Assembly (NCBI GenBank): GCA_034007705.1
Contig: JAVEQK010000016.1
Span: 1-64,000, forward strand
Reading direction: 5' to 3'
Length of the DNA: 64,000 nucleotides
DNA from: UBA10518 sp022837185
Lineage (GTDB): Bacteria; Desulfobacterota; Desulfobulbia; Desulfobulbales; Desulfobulbaceae
Below the pieces are notes generated by a model, which saw nothing but the letters and a program-made list of their open reading frames with translations, was not told where the DNA came from and ran no database searches. This document shows, one piece after another, positions 26,659 through 35,998 of this stretch; position 1 is the first letter of the stretch; every line of letters begins with the position of its first letter. Both the position numbers and the translations under genes were made by a program.

Positions 26659-28451
26659 AAGTAGTACCAGATCGTTTCGTAATCCTCCCCGTTCTCGCCG
26701 ATCGCTTCCAGCCTGGCAAGGTAGTCAAGGATCGGTACGTCACGGCAGACATACGTTTTCATGGCGTGCGTTGAGATGTTTTTCTCCCACGGATGAAATT
26801 CATACAATCTGCTGCCGTCCGGCAGAATCGATATAAGGTCCCGCAGACTGCTCGCCTTGAGGTAGTTCTTGCCCATGCCGGGCACATTGTATACGGCCTC
26901 GTCGGTTCTGGACAGGCCCGGCAGCAGCCGCGACTCCTCCCTTTGTTCCTGCAGGAGCCTGGCGATGGGAACCCGATAGGTTTCGGTCTCGTCTTTGCCC
27001 TTGGCGTTGAAGGTATAATAGGGATCGATCCCGACCTGGGTCAGCAGACGCCGCAGATACGCCGCTTCGAAGCGCCGCGAGACAAAAAAGGTATACACCA
27101 GCTGATTGTACACCGGAATGCCCCGGGTCCTGAGCCGTTCCACGGCGGCGGCCAGGTCGGGATTCACCTCGTAGGAATGCTGAACATGGGTAACAATCGA
27201 CACCTGCCTCTTTGCCGGCTCCCTGTATTTCGCCAGGATGGAGACCAGTTCGTCGGTGAAGCGCATGGGCAGCGTCACCGGGGTTCTGGTGCCGATCCTG
27301 ATCCGCTCCACCGACGGTATGGCCGCCACCAGGCCCAGGATCCTGTCCAGTTTCCGGTCGCCCATGGCCAGGGGGTCACCGCCGGTGATCAGTACCTCAT
27401 GGATCGCCGGATGGTCACGAATCCAATCGACCGCCCTCTGAATCGCCTCGTCCGTGGCCATGGCCCCGGGCTGCATGGCGTCGTCAATTTCCCAGTTGCG
27501 CTGGCAATAGACGCAGATCTGGGGGCAGGTGTTGAACGGCTTGAAAATGCAGATCGAGGGGTACCGCCTTGTGACCAGGTCAACCGGGGAGGTCTCGGAC
27601 TCCAGCATGAAATCCATGCACGCGCCCCTCTCTTTTGCCTCCAGCGTTTTCTGGACATAACTGCCCGGAGGGATCACCTGGGCCCGGATTGCCCGGTCGC
27701 GCTCCCGGGTCGAATCGTCATCCATCAGCGAAAGATAGAACGGCGTAATGCCGAACGGCAGCCTGTGCCTGCGGGCGTCGGCGATGGCCTGCTTTTCTTC
27801 TTTCGACAGGGTGAGCATTCTGCCGATCTTCCCGGCATCGCGCAGGATATTGCCAACCTGCCATTTCCAGTCCGACCAGTTTTCCTCCGTTCCCCCCAGT
27901 ACTTCCAGGATCCGCTCCCGCCTTTCGGCCCGGCGGCGCACACTTTCCGGTGACAGCCCCGACATGCTCTTATCCAGCCGCTGCCTCACCTCGGCATACA
28001 GCTGATCCAGCTGCCGGGACCTCTCCCGGGCCGCCTCCCTGTCCTTGAGGGGGCTCGGCACCAGATGGTGCTCATAGAAGGCCTTGCCCGGGCCCCGCCC
28101 CTGCAGGCCGAGGAAAAGATAGATCAGGTCGGCGTAAAAAGCCGGGGCAAGGTCCGGCCGGGGAACACCGCGGGCAATATCCATGATGGCCCGGGCCACG
28201 GAAAACTTCGCCTTGTCCTCGCTGCGCCTGGTCATCATCCGGACGAGAACCTTGGCGCAGTCGCGAACGCGCATGATCGAGCCGGCGCTGAAGGCATCGT
28301 ATTCATCAAAGGTCTCGAACATCATGTCGTGCGCCAGACGGGCGAGATTTGACCGCAGCTCGTCGACCGATTTGGCCTGACGGGCGATGGTGCAGATTTC
28401 CGGCAGTTTTGATCTGAAATAATCGGGGTTGAACTTGGCGGGATCCATCAT
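26655..28451 (-). CDS. KamA-family radical SAM protein (lysine 2,3-aminomutase-like)
   Basis: The product is 598 residues. The radical SAM cluster motif CPQICVYC is at 309-316 (Cys309, 313, 316), followed by EVLITGGDPLAMGD, which contains the SAM-binding GGDPL element, and HVQHSYEVN. The KamA core (about 285-560) is preceded by a roughly 250-residue helical N-terminal extension not present in lysine 2,3-aminomutase (about 410-450 residues). Long KamA-like proteins form a separate, uncharacterised clade, so aminomutase activity on lysine or glutamate is not assured. It lies alone on the minus strand. Confidence 0.85.
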   Translation of the reverse strand: MMDPAKFNPDYFRSKLPEICTIARQAKSVDELRSNLARLAHDMMFETFDEYDAFSAGSIMRVRDCAKVLVRMMTRRSEDKAKFSVARAIMDIARGVPRPDLAPAFYADLIYLFLGLQGRGPGKAFYEHHLVPSPLKDREAARERSRQLDQLYAEVRQRLDKSMSGLSPESVRRRAERRERILEVLGGTEENWSDWKWQVGNILRDAGKIGRMLTLSKEEKQAIADARRHRLPFGITPFYLSLMDDDSTRERDRAIRAQVIPPGSYVQKTLEAKERGACMDFMLESETSPVDLVTRRYPSICIFKPFNTCPQICVYCQRNWEIDDAMQPGAMATDEAIQRAVDWIRDHPAIHEVLITGGDPLAMGDRKLDRILGLVAAIPSVERIRIGTRTPVTLPMRFTDELVSILAKYREPAKRQVSIVTHVQHSYEVNPDLAAAVERLRTRGIPVYNQLVYTFFVSRRFEAAYLRRLLTQVGIDPYYTFNAKGKDETETYRVPIARLLQEQREESRLLPGLSRTDEAVYNVPGMGKNYLKASSLRDLISILPDGSRLYEFHPWEKNISTHAMKTYVCRDVPILDYLARLEAIGENGEDYETIWYYF

Positions 28452-28854
28452 AATGCACTTTCTTCAAATAGGTATTGCGCCGCCATGAGGTGCGGCAATG
28501 AACCACAATGTCGCCGATGCAGTCGGCTTTTCTTTTCCTGTCACAATGTGGGAGGATACAAACGGAGAACAAACCATGCCGGTTTGAACAGACCGACATA
28601 CAGTTAACCATGGATAACCCACCGCGTCAATACCTGCAGCTCCGTGGAATGGCCGTACGACGACGGGCCAAATTGGAAATGCCCGAGGATTCAGAGCATG
28701 TGCCAGGAGGGGAAACAGTGCTCTGAACCGCCCACCCCTGCCGCCGTTTCCGCAGTTTCCCCGCGCCGCGTGATTCATTTCCCGCTACGGCAGCGGCGAG
28801 CGGCTTTTCTTTGCTGTCCGGGCTTGACCCGGCCGCGCAGTCAGCCAGCTTCTT

Positions 28855-28870
28855 GTTACCAAACGGTAAC
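28855..28870. promoter_or_regulatory. Operator dyad 1, GTTACC-N4-GGTAAC, perfect
   Basis: GTTACCAAACGGTAAC: two perfect 6-base half sites with a 4-base spacer. It lies about 84 bases upstream of the sigma-54 promoter at 28954 and 31 bases (three helical turns) from the next dyad. The same dyad precedes the nap operon, so it is a likely enhancer-binding site for the NtrC-type regulator encoded downstream. Confidence 0.7.
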
Positions 28871-28885
28871 GTCCGGGGCCGGATT

Positions 28886-28901
28886 GTTCCCATCAGGTAA
28901 C
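28886..28901. promoter_or_regulatory. Operator dyad 2, GTTCCC-N4-GGTAAC
   Basis: GTTCCCATCAGGTAAC differs from the perfect dyad by one base in the left half site. It starts 31 bases after dyad 1 and ends 52 bases before the sigma-54 promoter. Paired sites on one face of the helix are usual for sigma-54 activators. Confidence 0.65.
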
Positions 28902-28953
28902 ACCCGCTGTTCTTCAACAGGGCTAATATCTTGTTTTCACAAACATTGCATAC

Positions 28954-28969
28954 TGGCACATGTCTTGCT
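28954..28969 (+). promoter_or_regulatory. Sigma-54 promoter for the kinase-regulator-octaheme operon
   Basis: TGGCAC-ATGTC-TTGCT: the -24 GG and -12 GC elements have the exact RpoN spacing and match the TGGCACG-N4-TTGCW consensus except for one base. The transcription start should be near 28980, leaving a leader of about 225 bases before the GTG at 29207. Confidence 0.8.
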
Positions 28970-29060
28970 TCGGCAGGATTGGCGACCCCATGGACGGCTC
29001 CCCGCAGGAAGGGGACGGATCGGTTCACCCCCCTGTCCCTGCCGGAAACCATACCGATTC

Positions 29061-29076
29061 GTTACCATACGGTAGC
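29061..29076. promoter_or_regulatory. Operator dyad 3, inside the leader
   Basis: GTTACCATACGGTAGC has one mismatch in the right half site. It lies about 80 bases downstream of the predicted sigma-54 start and 130 bases before the kinase start, so it could act as a roadblock or feedback site rather than an enhancer. Confidence 0.55.
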
Positions 29077-29206
29077 AAAAAAATTGTTTCCCGGGAAAAT
29101 CGAGGATATAATAGGAAAACGGCAGTTGAGCGTGAACCCTGTGCTTCGCGCCGCCGCTCCACGGCGCGAATGCCGAATTGCCCTGGCGAGGCGGTGAGAA
29201 TACCCC

Positions 29207-30790
29207 GTGAATCTGACCATCAAGTTCATTGTTGCCATCAGCGCCGTCATCCTGCTGTCCTACGGTTTTCTGCTGTACCAGACCTCGCATCTGCAGAATG
29301 AACTGGTCATGGAACAGGCCCGGCAGCAGACCCGCATCCTCTATAAACAGATCATTCTGACCCGCCAGTGGATATCCGACCACCAGGGATTGTTCCTGAT
29401 CAAGACCGAAAAGGTGCTGGAAAACCCCTACCTGCACGAGGCCTCCATTAAAGCCGATGACGGGACCATTTTCGTCAAGCGCAACCCCGCCATGGTGACC
29501 AGGGAACTGTCCGAATATGCGGCCCGGACAGGATTCTGCTGGTTTCGCATCATCAGTCTGAAACCGGTCAATCCCGCCAACACCCCGGATGATTTCGAGC
29601 GGGCGGCCATGCTGCGCTTTGAGCAGGGGGTCCGGGAAGTCGATGCCGTCACCAACGGACCGGCCGGGAGGGTTCAACGTTATATCGCCCCGCTCATCGT
29701 CCAGGAGTCCTGTCTCGGATGCCATGCCGAACACGGCTATTCCTTAGGCGACATCCGCGGCGCCCTGAGCATCAGCGTTCCCCTGTCCTGGGCCGACAGT
29801 GTAATCCGGAAAAACAACACCACCATTTTCAAATATGCCTTTTTCTCTGTTTTCGCGGTCGCCCTGGCCCTCATCTATCTGTTCAACAAACTGGTGGCCC
29901 GGCGGATCGACCGGCTGTCCCAGGCCATGGAGAAGTATCCCGAGCAGGGATACAACGTCGCCGACGACAAGCACCTGTACAAGGACGAAATCGGCCGGCT
30001 GATCAAGGGGTTCGGTGATCTCTGCGAACGGCTTGAACGGGCCCAGACCGAACTGGACAAAACGATGCAGCAGGCGTTCTATAACGAAAAAATGGCCTCC
30101 CTGGGGCAACTGACCGCCGGCATCGCCCATGAAATCAACAATCCGCTCGGAGGGCTGCTCAACTGCGTCAAGACCATGCGGGAGGAGCCCGACAACCTGG
30201 AACTGCACATGCGCTATCTGCCCCTGCTGGAAAAGGGACTCCGCCGCATCGAGCATATCATGCGCCAGCTCCTGAACTTCGGCAGAAAAGCACCGTTGAA
30301 CATGAGCAAGGTCGATATTGACGACATCGTCCGGGAATGCTGTGAACTGCTCGAATACCGGCTGAAAAACATCTCCCTGTCCCTGGACCTGCAGCTCCGG
30401 GAGCTCTATTGCATCGATGTGGAAGCCCTGCGCCAGATTATCGTCAACACCACCCTCAATGCAATCCAGGCCATGCCCGACGGCGGCAGCCTGACCGTCG
30501 CCACCGGGCGGCGGGGCATCCAGATCTTCATAGAGGTACGCGACACCGGGACGGGCATCGATCCGGCCCTCATGGACAAAATTTTCGATCCCTTCTTCAC
30601 CACCAAGGAAGTGGGGGAGGGAACCGGCCTGGGACTGGCGGTCACCTATTCGCTCGTCAAGCAGATGCAAGGCAACATCGCGGTGGAGAGCGAACCGGGC
30701 AGAGGTTCGCTGTTCACGATCACGCTGCCGGCCACCCAGGACTGCGTCATTCTCCCGCACCGGTCCGAACCGGAACCAGACAAGGAATAA
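29207..30790 (+). CDS. Sensor histidine kinase with periplasmic DUF3365 c-heme domain
   Basis: The product is 527 residues from a GTG start with a GGTGAG ribosome site. TM1 is at about 5-24. A periplasmic DUF3365 (Tll0287-like) region follows to about 205, with a c-type heme motif CLGCH at 169-173 and the family segment GDIRGALSISVPL. Then come TM2 (about 208-228), HAMP-like and coiled region, HisKA with phospho-acceptor His308 in IAHEINNPLGG, and the ATPase core (DTGTGID, GTGLGLAV). Heme in this domain is thought to sense NO, nitrite or redox state (inference). It is followed 4 bases later by its NtrC-type partner. Confidence 0.92.
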   Translation: MNLTIKFIVAISAVILLSYGFLLYQTSHLQNELVMEQARQQTRILYKQIILTRQWISDHQGLFLIKTEKVLENPYLHEASIKADDGTIFVKRNPAMVTRELSEYAARTGFCWFRIISLKPVNPANTPDDFERAAMLRFEQGVREVDAVTNGPAGRVQRYIAPLIVQESCLGCHAEHGYSLGDIRGALSISVPLSWADSVIRKNNTTIFKYAFFSVFAVALALIYLFNKLVARRIDRLSQAMEKYPEQGYNVADDKHLYKDEIGRLIKGFGDLCERLERAQTELDKTMQQAFYNEKMASLGQLTAGIAHEINNPLGGLLNCVKTMREEPDNLELHMRYLPLLEKGLRRIEHIMRQLLNFGRKAPLNMSKVDIDDIVRECCELLEYRLKNISLSLDLQLRELYCIDVEALRQIIVNTTLNAIQAMPDGGSLTVATGRRGIQIFIEVRDTGTGIDPALMDKIFDPFFTTKEVGEGTGLGLAVTYSLVKQMQGNIAVESEPGRGSLFTITLPATQDCVILPHRSEPEPDKE

Positions 30791-30793
30791 CTC

Positions 30794-32137
30794 ATGGCAA
30801 GAATACTGCTTGTTGAAGACGACGATATAATGAGGATTACCATCCAGGACCGGCTGGAAAGGCACGAACTGGATGTCGACGCGGTCGAGAACGGCCTGAG
30901 GGCGATCGACCGCCTGAAAAAGAACAACTACCATCTGGTCATTTCCGATATCCGCATGCCGGGGATCAGCGGTCTGGAACTGCTGGAGACCGTCCGCCAG
31001 GAGGCCCCCTATACGGACATCATCATGATGACCGCCTACGGCAGCGTCGACGACGCGATCGGGTGCATGACCAAAGGGGCTGCCGACTACATCCTCAAAC
31101 CCTTCAACATGGACGACCTCATCATCCGGGTCAGCAGAATCCTGGAAATGCAGACGATGAAAGCCCGCTTTTCATCCCTGCAGGAGAGCTGCCGCGAGAT
31201 GCAGAAGGACATGATCGGCGACAGCCGGGCCATGCAGATGGTCCACGACCTCATCAACCAGGTGGCGCCGACCGATTCCACCATCCTCATCACGGGCGAA
31301 TCGGGAACAGGCAAGGAGCTGGCGGCGGCCGGCATTCACAGGAAAAGCAGAAGGGCCGACAAGCCGTTTGTCCGCATCAACTGCGCCGCCATCCCCGAAG
31401 GGTTGATGGAATCGGAACTGTTCGGCCACGAAAAAGGGGCCTTTACCGGGGCGCACGCCCGCAAACCCGGCAAATTCGAACTGGCTGACGGCGGCACCAT
31501 GCTGCTGGATGAAATCGGCGAACTGCCGCTGCCCCTGCAGGCGAAGCTTCTCAGGGTCCTCCAGGAAAGTTCGTATGAACGGGTCGGCGGCACCGGCACG
31601 GTCCGCGTCGATGTCCGCATCCTCTGCGCCACCGCCAAGAACCTGGAAGAGGAAGTGCGGCGGGGAAATTTCCGCCAGGACCTGTATTACCGGCTCAACG
31701 TCATTCCCCTTGTCATGCCGCCGCTGCGGGACCGGAAAGAGGACATCCCGGCCCTGACCAACCATTTTCTGCATGAATTCAGCATCAAGCGCGGGATTGC
31801 CCTGGGAATACGCCAGGACGCCATGCAGCTCCTGATCGACTACGCCTATCCCGGCAATGTCCGGGAACTGCGCAATATCATTGAACGGGCCTCGGTCCTG
31901 GCCCCGGAGGCGGTCATTACCGTCAAAGACCTGCCTGCCGATCTGTCTCCTGCCGGAAAATTCGAGGCACCGGAAACCCACTGCACCCTTGCCGAGGCCC
32001 TTGCCCGGGCTGAAAAAGAGCTGGTGCTGAAAGCGCTGGCCAGGGTGCAGGGCCGAAGAGCCGAAGCAGCCGATCTGCTCGGCATCAGCAGAAAAAACCT
32101 GTGGGAAAAAATGAAGCTGCACGGCATTGCGCTCTGA
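30794..32137 (+). CDS. Sigma-54-dependent response regulator (NtrC family)
   Basis: The product is 447 residues. The receiver domain (1-120) has the acidic triad ending in Asp52 (ISDIRMPG). The AAA+ domain (about 140-370) has Walker A GESGTGKE, the sigma-54 contact motif GAFTGAHA and Walker B MLLDEIGELP. A Fis-type helix-turn-helix lies at the C-terminus (RAEAADLLGISRKNLWEKMK). This layout hydrolyses ATP to open sigma-54 promoters. It is the obvious candidate to bind the GTTACC-N4-GGTAAC dyads and to drive both its own operon and nap. Confidence 0.95.
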   Translation: MARILLVEDDDIMRITIQDRLERHELDVDAVENGLRAIDRLKKNNYHLVISDIRMPGISGLELLETVRQEAPYTDIIMMTAYGSVDDAIGCMTKGAADYILKPFNMDDLIIRVSRILEMQTMKARFSSLQESCREMQKDMIGDSRAMQMVHDLINQVAPTDSTILITGESGTGKELAAAGIHRKSRRADKPFVRINCAAIPEGLMESELFGHEKGAFTGAHARKPGKFELADGGTMLLDEIGELPLPLQAKLLRVLQESSYERVGGTGTVRVDVRILCATAKNLEEEVRRGNFRQDLYYRLNVIPLVMPPLRDRKEDIPALTNHFLHEFSIKRGIALGIRQDAMQLLIDYAYPGNVRELRNIIERASVLAPEAVITVKDLPADLSPAGKFEAPETHCTLAEALARAEKELVLKALARVQGRRAEAADLLGISRKNLWEKMKLHGIAL

Positions 32138-32186
32138 GGCCGCTGCCGGGCATTTATTTTCCAACTTTACATGGGGAGGAGAAATC

Positions 32187-33485
32187 ATGCGCATGAAATT
32201 GATGGTCCTGGGAATGGCCGCGGCAATCCTCGGGTTTGCCGGCACGGCTGCGGCAGCCGATCCCTGCGTTGACTGCCACAACACGATTTCACCCGGTCAG
32301 GTCCGGGACTGGCAGGTCAGCAAACATTCCGAAAATGATGTGACCTGCTCCACCTGTCACGGCGACCTCCACACAAAGGCGGAAGACGCCATGCTGGCGG
32401 AGCTGCCCGATGAAAAAGTGTGTGCCGGATGCCATGAAGAACAGTTCAATCAGTTTGGCCGCGGCAAACACAACTTCGGCTGGACATCCCTGAATGCGAT
32501 TCCGGCAACCCACTTCGCCCCTGATGAGCTCATCGAGGGCGGCAGGGGGTGCGGCGGGTGCCATAACATGGGCATCAAGACCGAAGAACAGAAAAAGGAG
32601 CTCCGCGACAAGGGGTACCGCTACCAGAGCAACTCGTGCGACGAGTGCCACACCCGGCACGCCTTTTCCAAGAAAGAAGCCCTGAATCCCAGGGCCTGCC
32701 AGCAGTGCCACATGGGCTACGACCATCCGCAGTGGGAAATGTGGTCCAGCTCCAAGCACGGGGCCCGGTATTACATCCGGAAGGAAGGGGACCTGCCGGC
32801 TGAGGCGGCCGGCCCGAGCTGCCAGAACTGCCATATGCCGGACGGCGATCATGAAAACCGGACGGCCTGGGGCTTTCTCGGCGTACGGCTGCCCCTGCCC
32901 GAGGACAAGCAGGCCGCGGACGACCGGGTGACCATTCTCAAGGCCCTCGGGGTCCTGAATCCCGAGACCGGCGAGCCCACCCCGATCCTCGATGCGGTCA
33001 AGGCCGTGGACATGGTCCGGCTGGATCAGGAATCCTGGGAAAAGGAACGAAGCAAGATGATCAAGACCTGCACCGGCTGCCACTCGGAAAAATACGCCCG
33101 CGAGCAGCTGGCCATGGGCGACGCCATCCTGCAGAAGTCCGACCGGCTGATGGCCGACGCCATTGAAACCGTCGCCGCCCTCTACCGGGAGGGCATCATT
33201 GCAAAACCGGAAGGATACCCCTTCAACTATCCGTTCCTGCTGGCCTTCATGCACACCAACGGCGCCAACTGGAATGAAAAGCTGGACGACCTGTCCTTTA
33301 TCGACCAGGTCCTGGTGCAGATGTACATGAAGCACCGTATGCGCGCCTACCAGGCCTTTTTCCACGTCAATCCGGATTACGCCTACTGGTACGGCTGGAA
33401 TGAAATGACCAAGGATCTCGGAGAAATCAAGGAGCTGGCGAGGACCATGCGGGCGACGCACGCACCGCAGGATAAACCCCAATAA
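32187..33485 (+). CDS. Octaheme c-type cytochrome of the hydroxylamine oxidoreductase family
   Basis: The product is 432 residues from the ATG with a GGAGG site (an upstream start lacks a signal peptide). A signal peptide ends near AAAA-DPC. There are eight CxxCH motifs: CVDCH, CSTCH, CAGCH, CGGCH, CDECH, CQQCH, CQNCH, CTGCH. The C-terminal helices, with NPDYAYWYGW, match the HAO fold. HAO relatives oxidise hydroxylamine or, in anaerobes, reduce nitrite, NO or hydroxylamine. The protein lacks an attached NrfH-type gene. Whether the P460 cross-link tyrosine is present cannot be decided by eye. It is the third gene of the sigma-54 unit. Confidence 0.85.
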   Translation: MRMKLMVLGMAAAILGFAGTAAAADPCVDCHNTISPGQVRDWQVSKHSENDVTCSTCHGDLHTKAEDAMLAELPDEKVCAGCHEEQFNQFGRGKHNFGWTSLNAIPATHFAPDELIEGGRGCGGCHNMGIKTEEQKKELRDKGYRYQSNSCDECHTRHAFSKKEALNPRACQQCHMGYDHPQWEMWSSSKHGARYYIRKEGDLPAEAAGPSCQNCHMPDGDHENRTAWGFLGVRLPLPEDKQAADDRVTILKALGVLNPETGEPTPILDAVKAVDMVRLDQESWEKERSKMIKTCTGCHSEKYAREQLAMGDAILQKSDRLMADAIETVAALYREGIIAKPEGYPFNYPFLLAFMHTNGANWNEKLDDLSFIDQVLVQMYMKHRMRAYQAFFHVNPDYAYWYGWNEMTKDLGEIKELARTMRATHAPQDKPQ

Positions 33486-33550
33486 AGAACAGGCCTGGAA
33501 ACCGGGCGGGTTCGGCCGGCGATCATTCTGACCGACTCACCTGCCCTGCA

Positions 33551-33577
33551 AGGGGACCCATTGCGGGTCCCCTTTTT
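33551..33577 (+). terminator. Intrinsic terminator after the octaheme gene
   Basis: AGGGGACCC (33551-33559), loop ATTGC, GGGTCCCCT (33565-33573), a 9-bp stem with a five-T run. It ends the kinase-regulator-octaheme transcript. Confidence 0.9.
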
Positions 33578-33684
33578 CGTTGCCTCCGCACCGCCTCACT
33601 TTCCTGATTCCGCAACGGCGGCACGAATCATCATACCCCCTCCGAATCCGGTTCCGCCTGCCGGACGAATCGGACAGCCACCGG

Positions 33685-34662
33685 TCACTGGCGAAAGATG
33701 CAGAGCACCAGGAAGGCATTGTAGCCGATATACGCGGCAAACAGGAGCGCCCCTTCAAAGCGGTTGATGCGCCCCTTTCCCGGCCCCCGGAACCCGTAGC
33801 CGAAGATGAACAGCGACAGGGTCAGCACGGCCATGACCATGATGTCCCTGGAGAAGACCTCGCGACCGACGGTCATGGGCGCAATGCCCCCGGCAATGCC
33901 GACCACGGCCAGGGTGTTGAACAGGTTGGAGCCCAGCACATTGCCCAGGGCGATGTCGTGCTCGCCCTTGCGGATGGCCAGCAGGGACGAGGCCAGCTCG
34001 GGCAGCGACGTGCCCACCGCGATGATGGTCAGGCCGATGATCAGATCGCTGACCCCGAAGCCGCGGGCGATTGCCACCGCCCCCCAGACCAGCATCCTGG
34101 AGCTGGCAATCAGCACGGCCAGGCCGGTGACCAGCAAGAACACCGCCCGGCCCAGGGGCATGGCGTGCATCTCCAGCTCCTGCTCCATCTCGCTGGCCAG
34201 GGGATCAATCATGGTCCGCATGCCCTGGCGGATCGTCCACCCCATCACTCCGCAAAACACCGCCATCAGCACCATGGCCTCCAAGCGGGTGATCCGCCCG
34301 TCCCAGACCTGCCAGGCCGCCAGGACCGTGACCGCGGTGAGAAGGGGCAGCTCCTTGCGCAGCACCCCCGACTTCACGGCGATGGGACTGATAAGAGACG
34401 TCAAACCAAGGATCAGGGCAATATTGGCGATGTTGGAACCGTAGGCATTGCCCAGGGCGATGCCCGGATTGCCCTGCAGGGCCGCCAGCGCCGAGACCAC
34501 CATTTCCGGCGCCGAGGTCCCGAAGCCGACAATGACCATGCCGATCAGCAGGGGCGGCATGCCGAAATACCGGGCGGCGGCGGCCGATCCCTCGACAAAC
34601 CGATCGGCGCTCCAGACCAGCAGGACGAAACCGACGGCAACGGCGAGAAAGGGCACCGTCAT
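33685..34662 (-). CDS. Calcium/sodium antiporter (CaCA family, YrbG-like)
   Basis: The product is 325 residues with two five-helix repeats. The alpha-repeat motifs are GFGTSAPEMVVSALAALQG and VGTSLPELASSLLAIRKGE, with downstream GNAYGSNIANIALILG and GNVLGSNLFNTLAVVG: both carry the (G/A)-S-N ion-binding motif. Members exchange Ca2+ for Na+ or K+ across the inner membrane. It ends just after the terminator of the octaheme operon on the opposite strand and abuts the CNNM gene on its own strand (one base gap), suggesting they form one ion-transport transcript. Confidence 0.92.
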   Translation of the reverse strand: MTVPFLAVAVGFVLLVWSADRFVEGSAAAARYFGMPPLLIGMVIVGFGTSAPEMVVSALAALQGNPGIALGNAYGSNIANIALILGLTSLISPIAVKSGVLRKELPLLTAVTVLAAWQVWDGRITRLEAMVLMAVFCGVMGWTIRQGMRTMIDPLASEMEQELEMHAMPLGRAVFLLVTGLAVLIASSRMLVWGAVAIARGFGVSDLIIGLTIIAVGTSLPELASSLLAIRKGEHDIALGNVLGSNLFNTLAVVGIAGGIAPMTVGREVFSRDIMVMAVLTLSLFIFGYGFRGPGKGRINRFEGALLFAAYIGYNAFLVLCIFRQ

Positions 34663-34663
34663 G

Positions 34664-35998
34664 TCATTTCCCTTCCCCGGCCGGGAGCTGTTCCCCTCCG
34701 GCCGTTCCCTCTTCCTTGCCAGGCAGGCGGCTTGCCAGCACCTTGTCGACCCGGTTGCCGTCCATGTCCACCACCTCGAGCCGCCACTGTTCCCATTCCG
34801 CTATGTCGCCGGTGCGGGGTATGTGACCGATCAGCCACATCATCATGCCGCTGAGTGTGTGGTACCTTCCTTTGTCCTCCTCGGGTACACTCCTCAGTTC
34901 GAGACGGTCCTTGAGTTCCGGAATGGGAGACAGGCCCTCCAGCAGCAATGAGCCGTCTTCACGCTCAAACACCCAGACGTCGGAGGGATTCCGCGGTTTA
35001 AACTCGCCGGCCAGGGCCTCCAGCACGTCATGAAGTGTGATCAGTCCCTGGATGCCCCCGTATTCGTCCACCACGAAGACCATCTGCACGCCGGTGTCGC
35101 GGAACTGCTCCAGCAGCTTGATCCCGGTCAGCGATTCGGGCACATACACGCCCGGCTCCAGCTGCTCCGACAGGTCGATCGTCCCTCCCCGTAATTTCTG
35201 GCGGAGCACCTTTTTGGCCGAAAGCACCCCAAGGATATCCTCCAGCCCCCCACGGCAGACCGGAAAACGGGAGTGATAGGAGCTGATCATCTTTTCCAGG
35301 TTCCGGTCCAGGGGCTCATTGACGTCCAGAAAAACGATCTCGCTGCGCGGCGTCATCAGGGAGATAATCTGCCGGTCGTCAAGGCGGAAGACGTTGCGCA
35401 CCATCCGGTGCTCCTGCTTTTCGATCACTCCTGTTTGCGAGCCTTCGGCCAGCATGGCATGGATGTCCTCCTCCGTCAGGTTGGCCCCGCCCAGGTCGCC
35501 CTTGCCCATCAGCCGCAGCAGGGCGTCGGTCGACACGGACAGCAGGGAAACGATGGGACGGGACAGGCGGGCCAGCACCGCAACGGGCCGGGCCATCCGC
35601 CGGGCGATGCCCTCGGCATTGAACTGGGCGAGGCGCTTGGGCACCAGTTCGCCGATGACGATGGTGCAGTAGGTGATGCCGGCGACCACGATAATCGAGG
35701 CCCCGGTCATGCTGAATTGACGATCAATGCCGATGATCTGCAGCCAGTTGGCAAGCGGTTCCGCCAGGGCGGCCTTGCCGATGAAACCGTTGAGGATGCC
35801 GATGGCGGTGATGCCGATCTGGATGGTCGAAAGAAACTGGGTCGGCTCCTCGCTGAGCCGTATGGCGATCGCCGCGGAGGCGTCGCCGTCATCGGCCAGC
35901 CGCACCAGGCGGCTCCGACGCGCGGTGACCAGGGCGATCTCCGACATGGCGAAAACGCCGTTGAGCAAAATCAGGACGGTCAGAATCAGTATATCCAA
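34664..35998 (-). CDS. CNNM/CorC-like protein: DUF21, CBS pair and CorC_HlyC domains
   Basis: The product is 444 residues. A DUF21 domain with four helices (about 1-195, MSEIALVTARRSRL and IVIGELVPKRLAQFNAEGIA) is followed by a CBS pair (about 205-330, LMTPRSEIVFLDV and VVDEYGGIQGLITLHDVLEAL) and a CorC_HlyC domain (about 350-425). Such CNNM proteins transport or regulate Mg2+ and other divalent cations; older annotation as hemolysin is misleading. It is immediately upstream of the Ca/Na antiporter in the same transcript. The first ATG starts directly at TM1. Confidence 0.9.
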   Translation of the reverse strand: MDILILTVLILLNGVFAMSEIALVTARRSRLVRLADDGDASAAIAIRLSEEPTQFLSTIQIGITAIGILNGFIGKAALAEPLANWLQIIGIDRQFSMTGASIIVVAGITYCTIVIGELVPKRLAQFNAEGIARRMARPVAVLARLSRPIVSLLSVSTDALLRLMGKGDLGGANLTEEDIHAMLAEGSQTGVIEKQEHRMVRNVFRLDDRQIISLMTPRSEIVFLDVNEPLDRNLEKMISSYHSRFPVCRGGLEDILGVLSAKKVLRQKLRGGTIDLSEQLEPGVYVPESLTGIKLLEQFRDTGVQMVFVVDEYGGIQGLITLHDVLEALAGEFKPRNPSDVWVFEREDGSLLLEGLSPIPELKDRLELRSVPEEDKGRYHTLSGMMMWLIGHIPRTGDIAEWEQWRLEVVDMDGNRVDKVLASRLPGKEEGTAGGEQLPAGEGK

